A stretch of 64,000 nt of DNA from Pseudoalteromonas aurantia 208 (GCF_014858725.1 NZ_AQGV01000015.1:620001-684000), one strand, 5' to 3'. Counted from the stretch's first letter, positions 25,265-33,604 are shown. Notes: generated from the sequence alone by a model not told the origin. Program-made: numbers and translations.

Positions 25265-25834
25265 ATGAATAAATTATTATCTGCACTTGTAATTGCATCA
25301 GGTTTTTTGTCAGGCGTTTCGGTTGCGGCAGACATTGAGCAGGGCGTAATGAAAGACGAGAACAATTACTATGGACTTGAGAAGGCACAATCAAATATCG
25401 CGTTGAATGCACCATTTTCAAAGCAATATGAAGATATGTCAGCTGAGTCTGAGATTACACCGTTTGGACCTGCAAGAGGTATTTCTTATTTTGAGATAGG
25501 TTTGGTACGTTCAGCAAATGGTGGCGATCAAACTATTACCAAAAGTGCCTTTTCGACAGGAACAGATCATGGTGGAAGTTATTTATATGTATACGCATGG
25601 CAGGTAGGTTACGGTAACCCTAACAACGCAACGATGAATGGCCAATCAAAATCTGCAGCATTGAGTGAAGCACGATGTGGTAGCGATTTACACCGTTGTA
25701 GAGCGGGAGAGACAGTGACTGGTTGGCTATATGGCTGGGATTTTTCAGGTCAACAAAATGGACAGGTTAAAGTATCGTCAAATTCAGTCGCGTCACCTTT
25801 TGGTAACTGGAGTGATTCGCTTTACATTAATTAA
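25265..25834 (+). CDS. Exported protein of unknown function (possibly DUF4879/YolA-like)
   Basis: The 189-aa product has a clear signal peptide (MNKLLSALVIASGFLSGVSVAA) and a mature part of about 165 residues rich in Gly, Ser, Asn and aromatic residues. The middle reads SYFEIGLVRSANGGDQ, then YVYAWQVGYGNPNNATMNGQS. Two cysteines (ARCGSDLHRCRAG) probably form a disulphide. It reminds me of secreted YolA-like proteins (DUF4879), but I cannot confirm this. AAAAAGGA stands about 6 bases before the ATG. It is isolated in a gene-poor stretch and looks like a secreted accessory product. Confidence 0.7.
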   Translation: MNKLLSALVIASGFLSGVSVAADIEQGVMKDENNYYGLEKAQSNIALNAPFSKQYEDMSAESEITPFGPARGISYFEIGLVRSANGGDQTITKSAFSTGTDHGGSYLYVYAWQVGYGNPNNATMNGQSKSAALSEARCGSDLHRCRAGETVTGWLYGWDFSGQQNGQVKVSSNSVASPFGNWSDSLYIN

Positions 25835-25848
25835 TGATGTAGAAGCTA

Positions 25849-25877
25849 AAGCATAATGTGATGTGCGCATTATGCTT
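25849..25877. terminator. Hairpin between converging genes
   Basis: AAGCATAATG and CATTATGCTT form a 10-bp stem. It lies in the gap between two converging genes and could serve both strands, although T-runs are weak. Confidence 0.5.
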
Positions 25878-25883
25878 GTTAGT

Positions 25884-26324
25884 TTATTGATTTTTGCTCT
25901 GTACTAAGCGTTCTAGTACTGCTATTGAGTCTAAATATATTTGCTTTGACTGCTCGGTATGACCGCCCATTGCCGTAGATATTTTAAATGTTTCTCGCAT
26001 ATCATTAAGTAAGTCATGCTTTTGGTTAGGGTCTTCGTTCATAGATGTTGGCGCGCCTATTGCTATCATTTGACCTGTGCCAATAAAGCCCCCGTCATAT
26101 AGGTCTTTGGAGAGTGAGCGCATATCTTTAGCTGTAATACTGTGCACATCATACTTATTGGCAATTTCTTGCCACTTTCCTTGTGCTTGTCTACCAGCAT
26201 CACTAATTGAAACTTGATCCGATTTACCAGCCGATGTCGTTGTTTGACTACTACTTGCTGCAATTGGCTTCTGAGATTGTGTTGTATATGAGTGGTTTAC
26301 ATAACTAGTTTGATTGACAATCAT
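25884..26324 (-). CDS. Conserved hypothetical protein
   Basis: The 146-aa product has a Ser/Thr/Gln-rich N-terminus (residues 1-45) and a helical C-terminal part with VSISDAGRQAQGKWQEIANKYDVHSITAKDMRSL and DLYDGGFIGTGQMIAIGAPTSMN. There is no signal peptide or membrane helix, so it is probably cytoplasmic. The motif VSISDAGR followed by a helix recalls FlgM-like or flagellar-associated small proteins, but the likeness is too weak to name a function. ATG 26324 is chosen because AAGGAG stands eight bases before it; the open frame continues to 26393. Confidence 0.6.
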   Translation of the reverse strand: MIVNQTSYVNHSYTTQSQKPIAASSSQTTTSAGKSDQVSISDAGRQAQGKWQEIANKYDVHSITAKDMRSLSKDLYDGGFIGTGQMIAIGAPTSMNEDPNQKHDLLNDMRETFKISTAMGGHTEQSKQIYLDSIAVLERLVQSKNQ

Positions 26325-26585
26325 TGGTAACTCCTTCCGTGCTAGTGTTTTCAAGACATTATCAAGTGATAATATAAGCAATTTGGGTGCCATTATTACA
26401 TAATTTTAACAAGTGGGTATATAATTGAAGCATTGAGTGCTGTTTGATGAGTATGCCAGACAAGATATCTTGATATCGCAACTTTGGAAGGGAGTTATTA
26501 TTAAGCTTTGAGTCTGTTGGGGGTTGTTGATGAGGAGGGAAAAAGTACCGACAGCTTTGCTATCGATACTTGTCCATGTAAACAC
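26325..26585. other. Intergenic, nothing recognised
   Basis: About 260 bp between two minus-strand genes. It probably holds the promoter of the upstream hypothetical gene; no repeat or open frame of interest. Confidence 0.35.
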
Positions 26586-26628
26586 TTAAATTAGTCGAAC
26601 ACTATCTGCGTAGTTCGATCTAATTTAA
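26586..26628 (-). terminator. Hairpin directly after the EF-hand gene
   Basis: TTAAATTAG-TCGAAC and GTTCGA-TCTAATTTAA pair with one bulged base around a 13-base loop, immediately after the stop codon on the minus strand. The T-run is weak, so termination is only probable. Confidence 0.45.
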
Positions 26629-27246
26629 CTAGACTGGATCTGAGTCGTCAACAAGTTCATTGATACATGTTTTTACTGCCATTCGCGTGGCTTTTTTTCC
26701 TTCAAAATAGACTGTAAACTCATCTAAAGTGACATCGTTACTAGTGTCAGAGTCCATTGCAGTGAAAGTATCGGTTCTATGTGTTGTCATTGCTGATGTA
26801 ATTTCTGATAAGCTTAGACCACCGTTTACATCAGTATCTAATGCTGAAAACTTGTCTTCAGGTGATGCGAATTTATCGACATCCGGTACCGTTATATTGT
26901 TGTCTCCACTGGCATCTTTAGCGTCCTGAACACATTGTACAATCGCAGCAGCATAAGTTGATAAATCTGTTTGGTTGCGTTTTTTAGCTAAAAATTCGCT
27001 TAACTCAATTTCAGAGCTCGTATCGGTATCTGCTTTATCAAGTTTTTTCTGTGCGCGACTATCAATGTTTGCAAGTAGCTCATCCAAAGTAATGGTGGTA
27101 CTTTCGTCTACATCGATGCGTGCAAACATAATTTCAGGGGTTTTCTTTTTACTTTTACCACCTTTACGTGCGTCTACAGGGTTACTGAGCGTAAGCGCGG
27201 TTAATGCAGTGCCGATTAATGCGATATTGATGATTGAAAGTTTCAT
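26629..27246 (-). CDS. Exported EF-hand calcium-binding protein
   Basis: The ~205-aa product has a signal peptide (MKLSIINIALIGTALTALTLSNPVDA) and a basic stretch KGGKSKKK. At least four EF-hand-like loops follow: DVDESTTITLDEL, DTDTSSEIELSEF, DTDVNGGLSLSEI and DSDTSNDVTLDEF. Each has acidic residues at loop positions 1, 3 and 5 and a closing Glu. Periplasmic EF-hand proteins bind calcium and are frequent in marine bacteria. Its partner is unknown. Two cysteines (VQCVQDA and KTCINEL) may pair. The ATG two codons inside the open frame fits the signal peptide best. Confidence 0.82.
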   Translation of the reverse strand: MKLSIINIALIGTALTALTLSNPVDARKGGKSKKKTPEIMFARIDVDESTTITLDELLANIDSRAQKKLDKADTDTSSEIELSEFLAKKRNQTDLSTYAAAIVQCVQDAKDASGDNNITVPDVDKFASPEDKFSALDTDVNGGLSLSEITSAMTTHRTDTFTAMDSDTSNDVTLDEFTVYFEGKKATRMAVKTCINELVDDSDPV

Positions 27247-27549
27247 AGTCATTCTCTTTTTAGTAGATTCAAAGGTTACAACGGTTAAGCCAGTGAATGG
27301 TTGACAAAGTTACCGTAAAAAAACTGTTTATTTTTAACTGTATGAAATAAAAGCAATTTTATTTTTCGGAACGCATCTACCAATTGTCTCGTGTTGGTTA
27401 AATCTAAAATGAAGGGTAAATGTGCAAAAAATGTGACTCAGTTTGTCAACCATCATATTTCTGATACGTTTAATAGAATGAGGACCAGTAATGTGTAGGT
27501 GGCAATATTCATAAAGCAACAGAGTTAGCGGTGGCTAAAGGAAATAATA
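27247..27549. promoter_or_regulatory. Divergent intergenic region
   Basis: About 300 bp separate the EF-hand gene from the sigma-factor operon on the other strand, so promoters for both should lie here. No clear -35/-10 pair or operator can be named. AAAGGAAA before 27550 is the ribosome site of the sigma gene. Confidence 0.35.
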
Positions 27550-28092
27550 GTGATTGCAAATATGGGTGAAACACCCGGCCAGATGTCGTTAAATAGCTTT
27601 CTAATGGTGGTTGAGAAAAAAGCGTATAACATGGCGCTTATCTCTTTGGCAAATCATGCTGAAGCGCTAGATATTGTGCAAGATGCGATGTTAAAGTTTG
27701 CTACTAATTATCACTGTAAACCACAAGAGCAGTGGAAACCGCTGTTTTACCGCATAGTACAAAATTTAATTATGGATTGGCATAGGAAGCAAAAGGTGCG
27801 TCGAATTATGACTTTTTGGCGTGAAGAAGACGGGACGCCGGAACCTTGGCTGGCTTCACTTGCCGATTGCCCTGAGCAAAGTGCGCAACAGAAACAACAG
27901 AGTGAATATGTGCTGGCAATGTTAAATGAGTTACCAGTGAAGCAGCAGCAGTGCTTTTTATTGCGCGCTTGGGAAGGGTTATCGGTAAAAGAGACGGCTC
28001 AGATAATGAAGTGTTCGCAAGGAACAATTAAGACCCACTTCTCTAGAGCGAGTGCAAAACTGAAAGTAGGCATTGAGGTAGGAAATGAGTGA
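27550..28092 (+). CDS. ECF-type RNA polymerase sigma factor
   Basis: The 180-aa product has sigma region 2 (ANHAEALDIVQDAMLKFATNY, then WKPLFYRIVQNLIMDWHRKQKVRR) and sigma region 4 (LNELPVKQQQCFLLRAWEGLSVKETAQIMKCSQGTIKTHFSRA). These are the DNA-reading parts of a small ECF sigma factor. GTG at 27550 has AAAGGAAA six bases before it and is preferred; an ATG at 27562 is the alternative. It overlaps the next gene by eight bases. The DUF3619 and DUF3106 partners place it in a sigma operon type widespread in gammaproteobacteria whose signal is not known. Confidence 0.9.
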   Translation: MIANMGETPGQMSLNSFLMVVEKKAYNMALISLANHAEALDIVQDAMLKFATNYHCKPQEQWKPLFYRIVQNLIMDWHRKQKVRRIMTFWREEDGTPEPWLASLADCPEQSAQQKQQSEYVLAMLNELPVKQQQCFLLRAWEGLSVKETAQIMKCSQGTIKTHFSRASAKLKVGIEVGNE

Positions 28093-28450
28093 TAGACCAT
28101 TAGCACAGCATGAACAACAGATATGCAATGTGTTGGATCAGAAACTAAATGATACTGACGGCTTGACAGCATCTCAGCTTGCAAATATGCGACTAAAAGC
28201 CATCGAAGCAAGCACTAATGTAAAGCACCAGCCAATGAAGGTTCAATTAAAGTATGCTTCGGCATTTGCGATTGTACTGATGATTGGAGGGGGATTTTTA
28301 TCTAATTTGTTAGTAGAGTCGCCGATGGGAGTCACAAGTATCCCAACAGCAATGTTACACGCAAATGATATGCTGCCATCGGAGGATATTGCCATGTTAG
28401 AAGATATCGAATTTGTGCAATGGTTAGCAAATAGTGACTATGAGCTATAA
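28085..28450 (+). CDS. DUF3619-like membrane protein, probable anti-sigma partner
   Basis: The 121-aa product has a cytoplasmic N-terminus (HEQQICNVLDQKLNDTDGLTASQLANMRLKAIEAS), one membrane helix (about residues 57-76) and a short periplasmic tail. This arrangement, overlapping an ECF sigma gene by eight bases, is that of DUF3619 proteins. An anti-sigma role is plausible from the topology and position but is inference. It ends by overlapping the next short gene. Confidence 0.75.
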   Translation: MSDRPLAQHEQQICNVLDQKLNDTDGLTASQLANMRLKAIEASTNVKHQPMKVQLKYASAFAIVLMIGGGFLSNLLVESPMGVTSIPTAMLHANDMLPSEDIAMLEDIEFVQWLANSDYEL

Positions 28451-28736
28451 AATAGCATGGGTGGTGATGTTAAGCGCTTCCAGCTTATTGAGTGCGAATG
28501 AAACTAATGAGCACAAGGTAACTGCATTGAAAAAGCAAGATACTGGCGCCGTATCTAAAGGCGCTATTTCGGTAGAATTTTTACTATATTTATCTGATTT
28601 AACACTAGTTAATGGTGATATCGTTGGGCCTTTAGATATGACAAAAGTGCAGGAAGCCGATACGCTTGAAAATACAGAGAAACGCGTTGAAGTAGAGAAT
28701 AAACAGCCATTGAAAGTAAAGGAGGAGGTAAAATGA
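28440..28736 (+). CDS. Small exported protein in the sigma operon
   Basis: The 98-aa product has a signal peptide (MSYKIAWVVMLSASSLLSA) and an acidic, lysine-rich tail. A central stretch ISVEFLLYLSDLTLVNGDIVGPLDM is typical of small hypothetical proteins placed between DUF3619 and DUF3106 genes. No function is known. Its start overlaps the DUF3619 stop and its end overlaps the next ATG by four bases (ATGA), so it is part of one translation-coupled operon. Confidence 0.72.
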   Translation: MSYKIAWVVMLSASSLLSANETNEHKVTALKKQDTGAVSKGAISVEFLLYLSDLTLVNGDIVGPLDMTKVQEADTLENTEKRVEVENKQPLKVKEEVK

Positions 28737-29185
28737 GAATCATTTTTTTGGTCTTTTTAGCTGTTTGTTTTACCTGTATGAATGTGGATGCACAGCAAAG
28801 CTGGGAGACTTTGAGTAAAGCGCACAAGCAAGTGTTGGTTAATGTTAAGGAGCAATGGGCTGAGCTGGATACTGGCAAACAGCAGCAGCTTATGAGAGGT
28901 GCTGACCGTTGGTTAAGCATGAATGAACAGCAACGCACAAGTAGTACTAAACAATTTGAACAGTGGCGAAGCTTGCCTAAAGAGCAACAACAAAAACTGC
29001 AGATTCAATATGATAAATTCAAAAAGTTGCCAGCCACGCAACAAAAAAAGCTGCGCGATGTGCATAAAAAGTTTAATCAGTTGCCAAAAGCACAGCAGCG
29101 TGCACTTCGAGATAAGTTTCGACAAACGAAGCAGAGAAAGCAAAGAGCAGTACAGCGAAAACGTATAAGAAAAGGCGGGGGCTGA
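28733..29185 (+). CDS. DUF3106 exported protein with short helical repeats
   Basis: The 150-aa product has a signal peptide (MRIIFLVFLAVCFTCMNVDA) and repeated units of about 15 residues of the form W-x-LP-x-x-QQ-x-K-L, such as FEQWRSLPKEQQQKL, YDKFKKLPATQQKKL and HKKFNQLPKAQQRAL. This is the DUF3106 pattern. The C-terminus is very basic (KQRAVQRKRIRKGGG), so it may bind anionic surfaces. An AAAGGAGGAGG ribosome site precedes the ATG. It is the last gene of the sigma operon. Confidence 0.82.
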   Translation: MRIIFLVFLAVCFTCMNVDAQQSWETLSKAHKQVLVNVKEQWAELDTGKQQQLMRGADRWLSMNEQQRTSSTKQFEQWRSLPKEQQQKLQIQYDKFKKLPATQQKKLRDVHKKFNQLPKAQQRALRDKFRQTKQRKQRAVQRKRIRKGGG

Positions 29186-29205
29186 GATACCAACAGGCAA
29201 TGACA

Positions 29206-30105
29206 CTAAAACTGATAGCCAAGGCCCATAGACAAATCATTGCCAGAGGAGTCACTTGAAAAATCTTGGCTGAATGACACATCTATTGTCCAAAATTCAC
29301 CCAGCAGCAACATAGTGTAAAAACGTGCTTGTCCGTAGCTATCAGTACTCAGGTGATCAGTAATGCCAATGTTTGTTCTTGAATTAGTTCGACGTGTATT
29401 GCCCTGACGTATAGGGTTGGTGTTTAGCGCGGTTATACTGTTGTCTTTTACTAGTTGGTGCCAACTGACCTGAACACCATAAATAAGTGCGTTATGTTGA
29501 CCCAATGTAGCATAGCGAGAAGCATCAAGCGCGATAGAGGCGAACGTTGTGTCAATTTCTTGAACGGTACGTGCGCTTCGAGTTTTGGGAAGAGTTATAG
29601 ATTCATCACTTTCCCATTTATTGCTTTGTATTGTTGTGGATACATTGTAATAAAAAGATCCCATTTCTGTACCCCAGCCAAGGGTACCTGTGTAACTATA
29701 AGCGCGGTTTTTTTGTTCCAAAGCGTTGAACTTGCGCGCCGTATTCTGTATCTGAATATTATCTTGCCAGTGATCGTAAAAAACAGACCCATACCAGGCA
29801 TCATCGAAATAGTAAGTAAGGGCAATGCCATATGTATCAACCTCAATATCTGCCTGGAGAGATTCAGTGATTTGGGTATCTTGTGTCCATAAACCGTAAT
29901 TGAACGAGATGGTATGTTTTGCTGTGACGTCAAATGAGGCAAGTGCATTCACCCCAATAGGGTCAAAATCAACATGTTGTTGGCGAAATGGTATCGTGTG
30001 TTTTACTTGTGAAGCGCTAAGATAAATATCACTTGCAAGTACTTGTTGTATATTAAATAAAAAAATGGTGACCGTGAGATAAATCCATACTTTAATTATT
30101 GGCAT
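29206..30105 (-). CDS. Outer-membrane beta-barrel protein, unknown function
   Basis: The 299-aa product has a signal peptide (MPIIKVWIYLTVTIFLFNIQQVLA) and then alternating hydrophobic/polar strands typical of a small outer-membrane barrel. It ends with a phenylalanine-terminated strand (NDLSMGLGYQF), the signal for barrel assembly. Strands such as TISFNYGLWTQDTQI, IALTYYFDDAWYGSVFYD and ARFYTMLLLGEFWTIDVSF alternate with Asn/Thr/Ser-rich loops. The frame is open to 30312, but those 69 residues precede the signal peptide. It converges on the sigma operon and ends 20 bp from it. No substrate can be proposed. Confidence 0.72.
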   Translation of the reverse strand: MPIIKVWIYLTVTIFLFNIQQVLASDIYLSASQVKHTIPFRQQHVDFDPIGVNALASFDVTAKHTISFNYGLWTQDTQITESLQADIEVDTYGIALTYYFDDAWYGSVFYDHWQDNIQIQNTARKFNALEQKNRAYSYTGTLGWGTEMGSFYYNVSTTIQSNKWESDESITLPKTRSARTVQEIDTTFASIALDASRYATLGQHNALIYGVQVSWHQLVKDNSITALNTNPIRQGNTRRTNSRTNIGITDHLSTDSYGQARFYTMLLLGEFWTIDVSFSQDFSSDSSGNDLSMGLGYQF

Positions 30106-30386
30106 TTGCGTTCTGTATTTTCTTATTGAGTAATGAATATTAGCGGAGTTTGAAAAAATGCTGAAGTTTTTGTTATATATATCGCTTAATGTTCGCATGT
30201 TTGGCGTGTTAAATGCTAGTGTGTTGGCTATTAGTACAAGGAATGACGTATGTCTTAGCATTGTTTTTTGGTTATTCGCCGTAAAATCATTGTTTGGTGT
30301 TGAGTCATACAACTTTTTACAGTTTTATGCGTGACCAGTCCCTGTTCTTTGTATAACTTTCAGTTTTTATATTTAATGAGCTTTTT

Positions 30387-31301
30387 ATGTCTTCCAATAA
30401 AATTAATTTGTCACTGGTTCTGTCGGCTTCTGCGTTGGCTGTTGTTGTGTATGGTACGTTTTTTAAACAAGGAAGCTCGGAGGTTAGCGTTGTAAATGCA
30501 GCGTCCGATCATGAGAACACTCAGCAATGGGGGACACGGTCTGACAATGATGATGTTGATACGGAAATATTGGAATTACGTCGTTATATTTTAGATTTGG
30601 AAGAGCGCATAAATAATATTCAGTATAGTCAAAAAGAGACAGGCACTGTCGCAGGTGTATCTGGGAACTTTGCTGACGCGGTATTAGAAGTATTGGAAAA
30701 TAAAGAGCAAAAAGAACGTGAAAAACTTCGTGAGCAAAACCCGATGTATGGGTTCTACGAAGATTTACCAGAAGATTATGAAATCAGAATTAAAACAGAT
30801 CCAGAGTATGCGCGACAAGTTGGTAAGGATCTCAAACGACAGATCATCGATGAGAACTTACCGGTTATGGATAGACTTGCAGCTATGAGCCAGTTACAGA
30901 TGACAATGTTTATGCTTAATAAGACGGAAATGCCAGAATATGATTATGAAGCTGTTGATGCTATTTTGAAAATTAGTAAAAACAGCAGTGATGATAAAGT
31001 TAAAATTCAAGCACTTGAGGTAGTCGCACATACACCTGTTGCTGATCCAAGGGTGTCGGATAGTTTTGTCACTATGTTAGAAAAAGAACAAAATGACTAT
31101 ATCAGAAGTATGGCAGCGGAAGGGCTTGTGGCTCAGTATTATAAAGCGCAAAGCAAGCAGCCTGAATACAGTAAGAAAGTTGCGGAAGATATTTTAGCAC
31201 TTTATGATAATGCGCCTGATGCGAAATTGAAACAGTTGTTAGAAAGCATTATAGGCGATGAGAGAATGCTTGAAGAATTAAGAAATTCAGCTAACCCATA
31301 A
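30387..31301 (+). CDS. Membrane-anchored HEAT-like repeat protein
   Basis: The 304-aa product has an N-terminal membrane anchor (about residues 6-24), a coiled-coil stretch (ILELRRYILDLEERINNIQYSQ) and a helical C-terminal half. That half has repeated helical pairs (DRLAAMSQLQMTMFML, DDKVKIQALEVVAHTPVADPRVSDSFVTML, DYIRSMAAEGLVAQYY) resembling HEAT or PBS-lyase-type repeats. These usually bind other proteins. No family name can be given with confidence. It converges on the gene at 31360 across a perfect palindrome. Confidence 0.65.
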   Translation: MSSNKINLSLVLSASALAVVVYGTFFKQGSSEVSVVNAASDHENTQQWGTRSDNDDVDTEILELRRYILDLEERINNIQYSQKETGTVAGVSGNFADAVLEVLENKEQKEREKLREQNPMYGFYEDLPEDYEIRIKTDPEYARQVGKDLKRQIIDENLPVMDRLAAMSQLQMTMFMLNKTEMPEYDYEAVDAILKISKNSSDDKVKIQALEVVAHTPVADPRVSDSFVTMLEKEQNDYIRSMAAEGLVAQYYKAQSKQPEYSKKVAEDILALYDNAPDAKLKQLLESIIGDERMLEELRNSANP

Positions 31302-31324
31302 TGTTTGCTTAAGCTCTGTTGCAC

Positions 31325-31360
31325 AGCATAACATCATGTAATATTACATGATGTTATGCT
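31325..31360. other. 36-bp perfect palindrome between converging genes
   Basis: AGCATAACATCATGTAAT is followed directly by its exact reverse complement, with no spacer. The last base is also the first base of the stop codon (read on the minus strand) of the gene at 31360. It can act as a terminator for both directions, although neither side has a strong T-run, or as a cruciform. Confidence 0.75.
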
Positions 31361-32043
31361 CACATTACTTGATCAGGTAAGTACAAATAGCTTTCTTTGT
31401 TTAAGGTCCAAGCGAGATCTTTTGACGTTTTGGTTGAGCATGTTTTTTGCTTCAATACGTCGCTTTGTTTAATACTATCAAAAGAAAAAAGTTGTATTGA
31501 AATGAGTGGCATGCCACCAATACATTCGCAAACAAACACCAAGTATGCTGATTTAAAGTCTTTTTTTTGCTCCGCTTTACTCATTCGTAGTGTTTCTTTT
31601 TCTATACTATGAATAATGGCGGGGGCGAAGGCGAGTTCTTGACCTGAGACATTAATGCCTAATAGTGTTTCAAATAATTTCGGGTGGTTATTTTGACGTA
31701 AATCTTGGTGGTTTATTGTCAACTCAATATTTGATGTTTGCACAAAGTAACCCGTTTTATTAATTAACGTTGATAATGCGTGATAATTAAATGCGGAGTA
31801 TGGCTTTCCTGTTGCAGGGTTAGGTGTTGTCGAAAGTGTTTTCATCATTGCCGAGAATAAACTGACTGCTTTAAAAAATTGCAACTGTACGGTACTCGGT
31901 AATGGTTTTCTTGGATCATGATGTGTGGAAAACAAAATATGGCCAGTTGCATTAAAGTAAGTATAACGGGGCAGTGTGGTGCAAAGCTGGGTATTGGCTG
32001 ATGTTTCACGGCTTTTACGGCTAAATAGGCTAAACCATTTCAA
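31360..32043 (-). CDS. Hypothetical protein, paralogue of the next gene
   Basis: The 227-aa product has no signal peptide. It aligns by eye over its whole length with residues ~20-225 of the product of 32107-33162. Shared landmarks are YFNATGHILFS / VFNETGNIMMS, NPATGKPYSAFNYHAL / NPATKKPYSLYNYEAL, LVFVCECIGGMPLIS / IVFVCEYLLGMPIVS and WTLNKESYLYL / WTLHKDTYMFV. It lacks the C-terminal domain of the neighbour and has a basic N-terminus (KWFSLFSRKSRE). I do not recognise the family. The pair arose by duplication and subsequent divergence. Confidence 0.65.
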   Translation of the reverse strand: MKWFSLFSRKSRETSANTQLCTTLPRYTYFNATGHILFSTHHDPRKPLPSTVQLQFFKAVSLFSAMMKTLSTTPNPATGKPYSAFNYHALSTLINKTGYFVQTSNIELTINHQDLRQNNHPKLFETLLGINVSGQELAFAPAIIHSIEKETLRMSKAEQKKDFKSAYLVFVCECIGGMPLISIQLFSFDSIKQSDVLKQKTCSTKTSKDLAWTLNKESYLYLPDQVM

Positions 32044-32067
32044 AAATAATATGCTCCATCAATTGAA

Positions 32068-32092
32068 GGCTTAGCCATATGTGGACTAAGCC
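32068..32092 (-). terminator. Hairpin between the two paralogous genes
   Basis: GGCTTAG and CTAAGCC pair, and the stem continues as CCA/TGG with one bulged base, in the 63-bp gap. The T-run is poor, so it may only lower read-through. Confidence 0.35.
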
Positions 32093-32106
32093 TCAAAAAG
32101 TATACT

Positions 32107-33162
32107 TTATGAAGTTGCTATGTTAAATGTTTCAGCACTTTGAGCAACGACATTACCCGACTTATCAAGTACTTCTATAGTAGAAACCGTTGCTTGTGTA
32201 CCTGACACAGTAAAGTTAATTGAATCAGTACCCCAATTAGCAGCAGCGATCACACCGTCACCGTCTGCAAATCTTAACTTCCCAGCCTCTACTGGTAAAA
32301 ACTGACCTTGGATTTGGTAGGTTGTACCCGTAGAAAGTGCTGAACCAGATTCAATGATCGAGAATGTTTTAGCATCAACGATGTCATTTATTGTCGGTGT
32401 TTGTGTCAGCAAGCCACTTAACCAGTTGATTAACTCTAAGTAGTCAGGATCAGAGTTGATGGCATCTAAGTCCCCTGCATATGATTTAATGAACGATGGG
32501 GTAACAAACATATAAGTATCTTTATGTAGTGTCCACGTTGTTGAGATTGAAGACTCACTAAAACAAGGACCTAATTTAAGTTGCTGCTTATTTTGCTCGC
32601 AATCTGCATAGACGACAATGGCACTCACTATAGGCATACCTAGTAAGTATTCACACACAAAAACGATGTTACCTACTTTACTGCTTGAGTGGCTTTTAGA
32701 ACCCGATATATTTAGGCCCTCTTTACCAATTGAAGAGACCATGGCTGAGGCAAAGCTCATTTCGCCGGCGCCAGTTGCTAAACCTAATAGTGATTCGATT
32801 AGCTCCTTACTAAAATCAGCACCGAAACTTTTTGTTTCGTATTTTACATCCTCTTCAGTAACATGAACAAAGAGCCCTGAGCCACTAATGATATTTTGTA
32901 GGGCTTCGTAGTTATATAGAGAATATGGCTTTTTAGTTGCTGGGTTTTTTGTGGTTGTTATTGCGCGTGACATGCCTGCAAAAAATACAGATACTTCGGC
33001 AAACACCTTTTGAACGGACTCAGATAAAGGGGTGCTAGCGTCTATGGTACTAGACATCATGATATTCCCAGTTTCGTTGAAAACATAATATTTCTTTGCT
33101 TCAACATTGTTAGGGTTTTTGACTGCTTGCTTTAGAGGGACTGTTTGAGTGTTTGTTGCCAT
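32107..33162 (-). CDS. Hypothetical two-domain protein, paralogue of the 31.4-kb gene
   Basis: The 351-aa product has the domain shared with the downstream gene (about residues 20-225), a helical linker (DLDAINSDPDYLELINWLSGLL) and a C-terminal beta-rich domain of about 90 residues. That domain contains TYQIQGQFLPVEAGKLRFADGDGV and STIEVLDKSGNVVAQSAETF and looks like an Ig- or IPT-type sandwich. No signal peptide is present. The function is unknown. An Ig-like tail on a non-exported protein suggests a surface, phage-like or effector role, but nothing in the context decides this. Confidence 0.68.
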   Translation of the reverse strand: MATNTQTVPLKQAVKNPNNVEAKKYYVFNETGNIMMSSTIDASTPLSESVQKVFAEVSVFFAGMSRAITTTKNPATKKPYSLYNYEALQNIISGSGLFVHVTEEDVKYETKSFGADFSKELIESLLGLATGAGEMSFASAMVSSIGKEGLNISGSKSHSSSKVGNIVFVCEYLLGMPIVSAIVVYADCEQNKQQLKLGPCFSESSISTTWTLHKDTYMFVTPSFIKSYAGDLDAINSDPDYLELINWLSGLLTQTPTINDIVDAKTFSIIESGSALSTGTTYQIQGQFLPVEAGKLRFADGDGVIAAANWGTDSINFTVSGTQATVSTIEVLDKSGNVVAQSAETFNIATS

Positions 33163-33451
33163 GATACTTCCTTATTATTAAAGTCTACGGATATATAGTT
33201 GAACATGAGACAAAATACCACCTAGTTGCATTGGCACATGCCATGCAATTTCGGCTCATTAATTGTTGTTACACAATCATGATTATCTAAGACGACGGTA
33301 ATCGCTTTGAGCGGGCAAGTACTTGCTCAAAGTTCAATGATGACCAATTAACAACGAGTGTAGTAATAATAAGCAAATAATGTAATTACAGTGCATTACA
33401 AATAAATAGTAGGGAAAGGATAAGAGGGCGTTTTCTGCAGAGCAGCTGTTG
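33163..33451. other. Intergenic, nothing recognised
   Basis: About 290 A+T-rich bases between two minus-strand genes; the promoter of the paralogue pair is expected in the first 100 bp but not recognisable. Confidence 0.35.
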
Positions 33452-33604
33452 TTACTCTGGAGATTCTGATTCATTGACTACTTCGTGTTGCGCTTCTCTT
33501 TCAGCTTTCGAAATATAACGCGGTTTATTGCTTTTATGTAGTTTTGCATTGGCGCGCTTGTCTTTTTTCTTTAGTTTTTCGTATATCTTTTTTTTACGGT
33601 TCAT
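33452..33604 (-). CDS. DUF2986 small basic protein
   Basis: The 50-aa product begins MNRKKKIYEKLKKKDKRANAK and continues LHKSNKPRYISKAERE. This is the pattern of the DUF2986 family of Vibrio, Shewanella and Pseudoalteromonas, which are small lysine-rich proteins of unknown function. The high charge suggests nucleic-acid or ribosome contact. GGAG lies about six bases before the ATG at 33604. The open frame reaches 33652, but those residues are not family-like. It stands alone. Confidence 0.8.
   Translation of the reverse strand: MNRKKKIYEKLKKKDKRANAKLHKSNKPRYISKAEREAQHEVVNESESPE

Noticed and set aside
31325..31360. Attachment site or replication terminus
   Set aside because: No integrase, tRNA or known terminus consensus is nearby; only the palindrome itself can be claimed.
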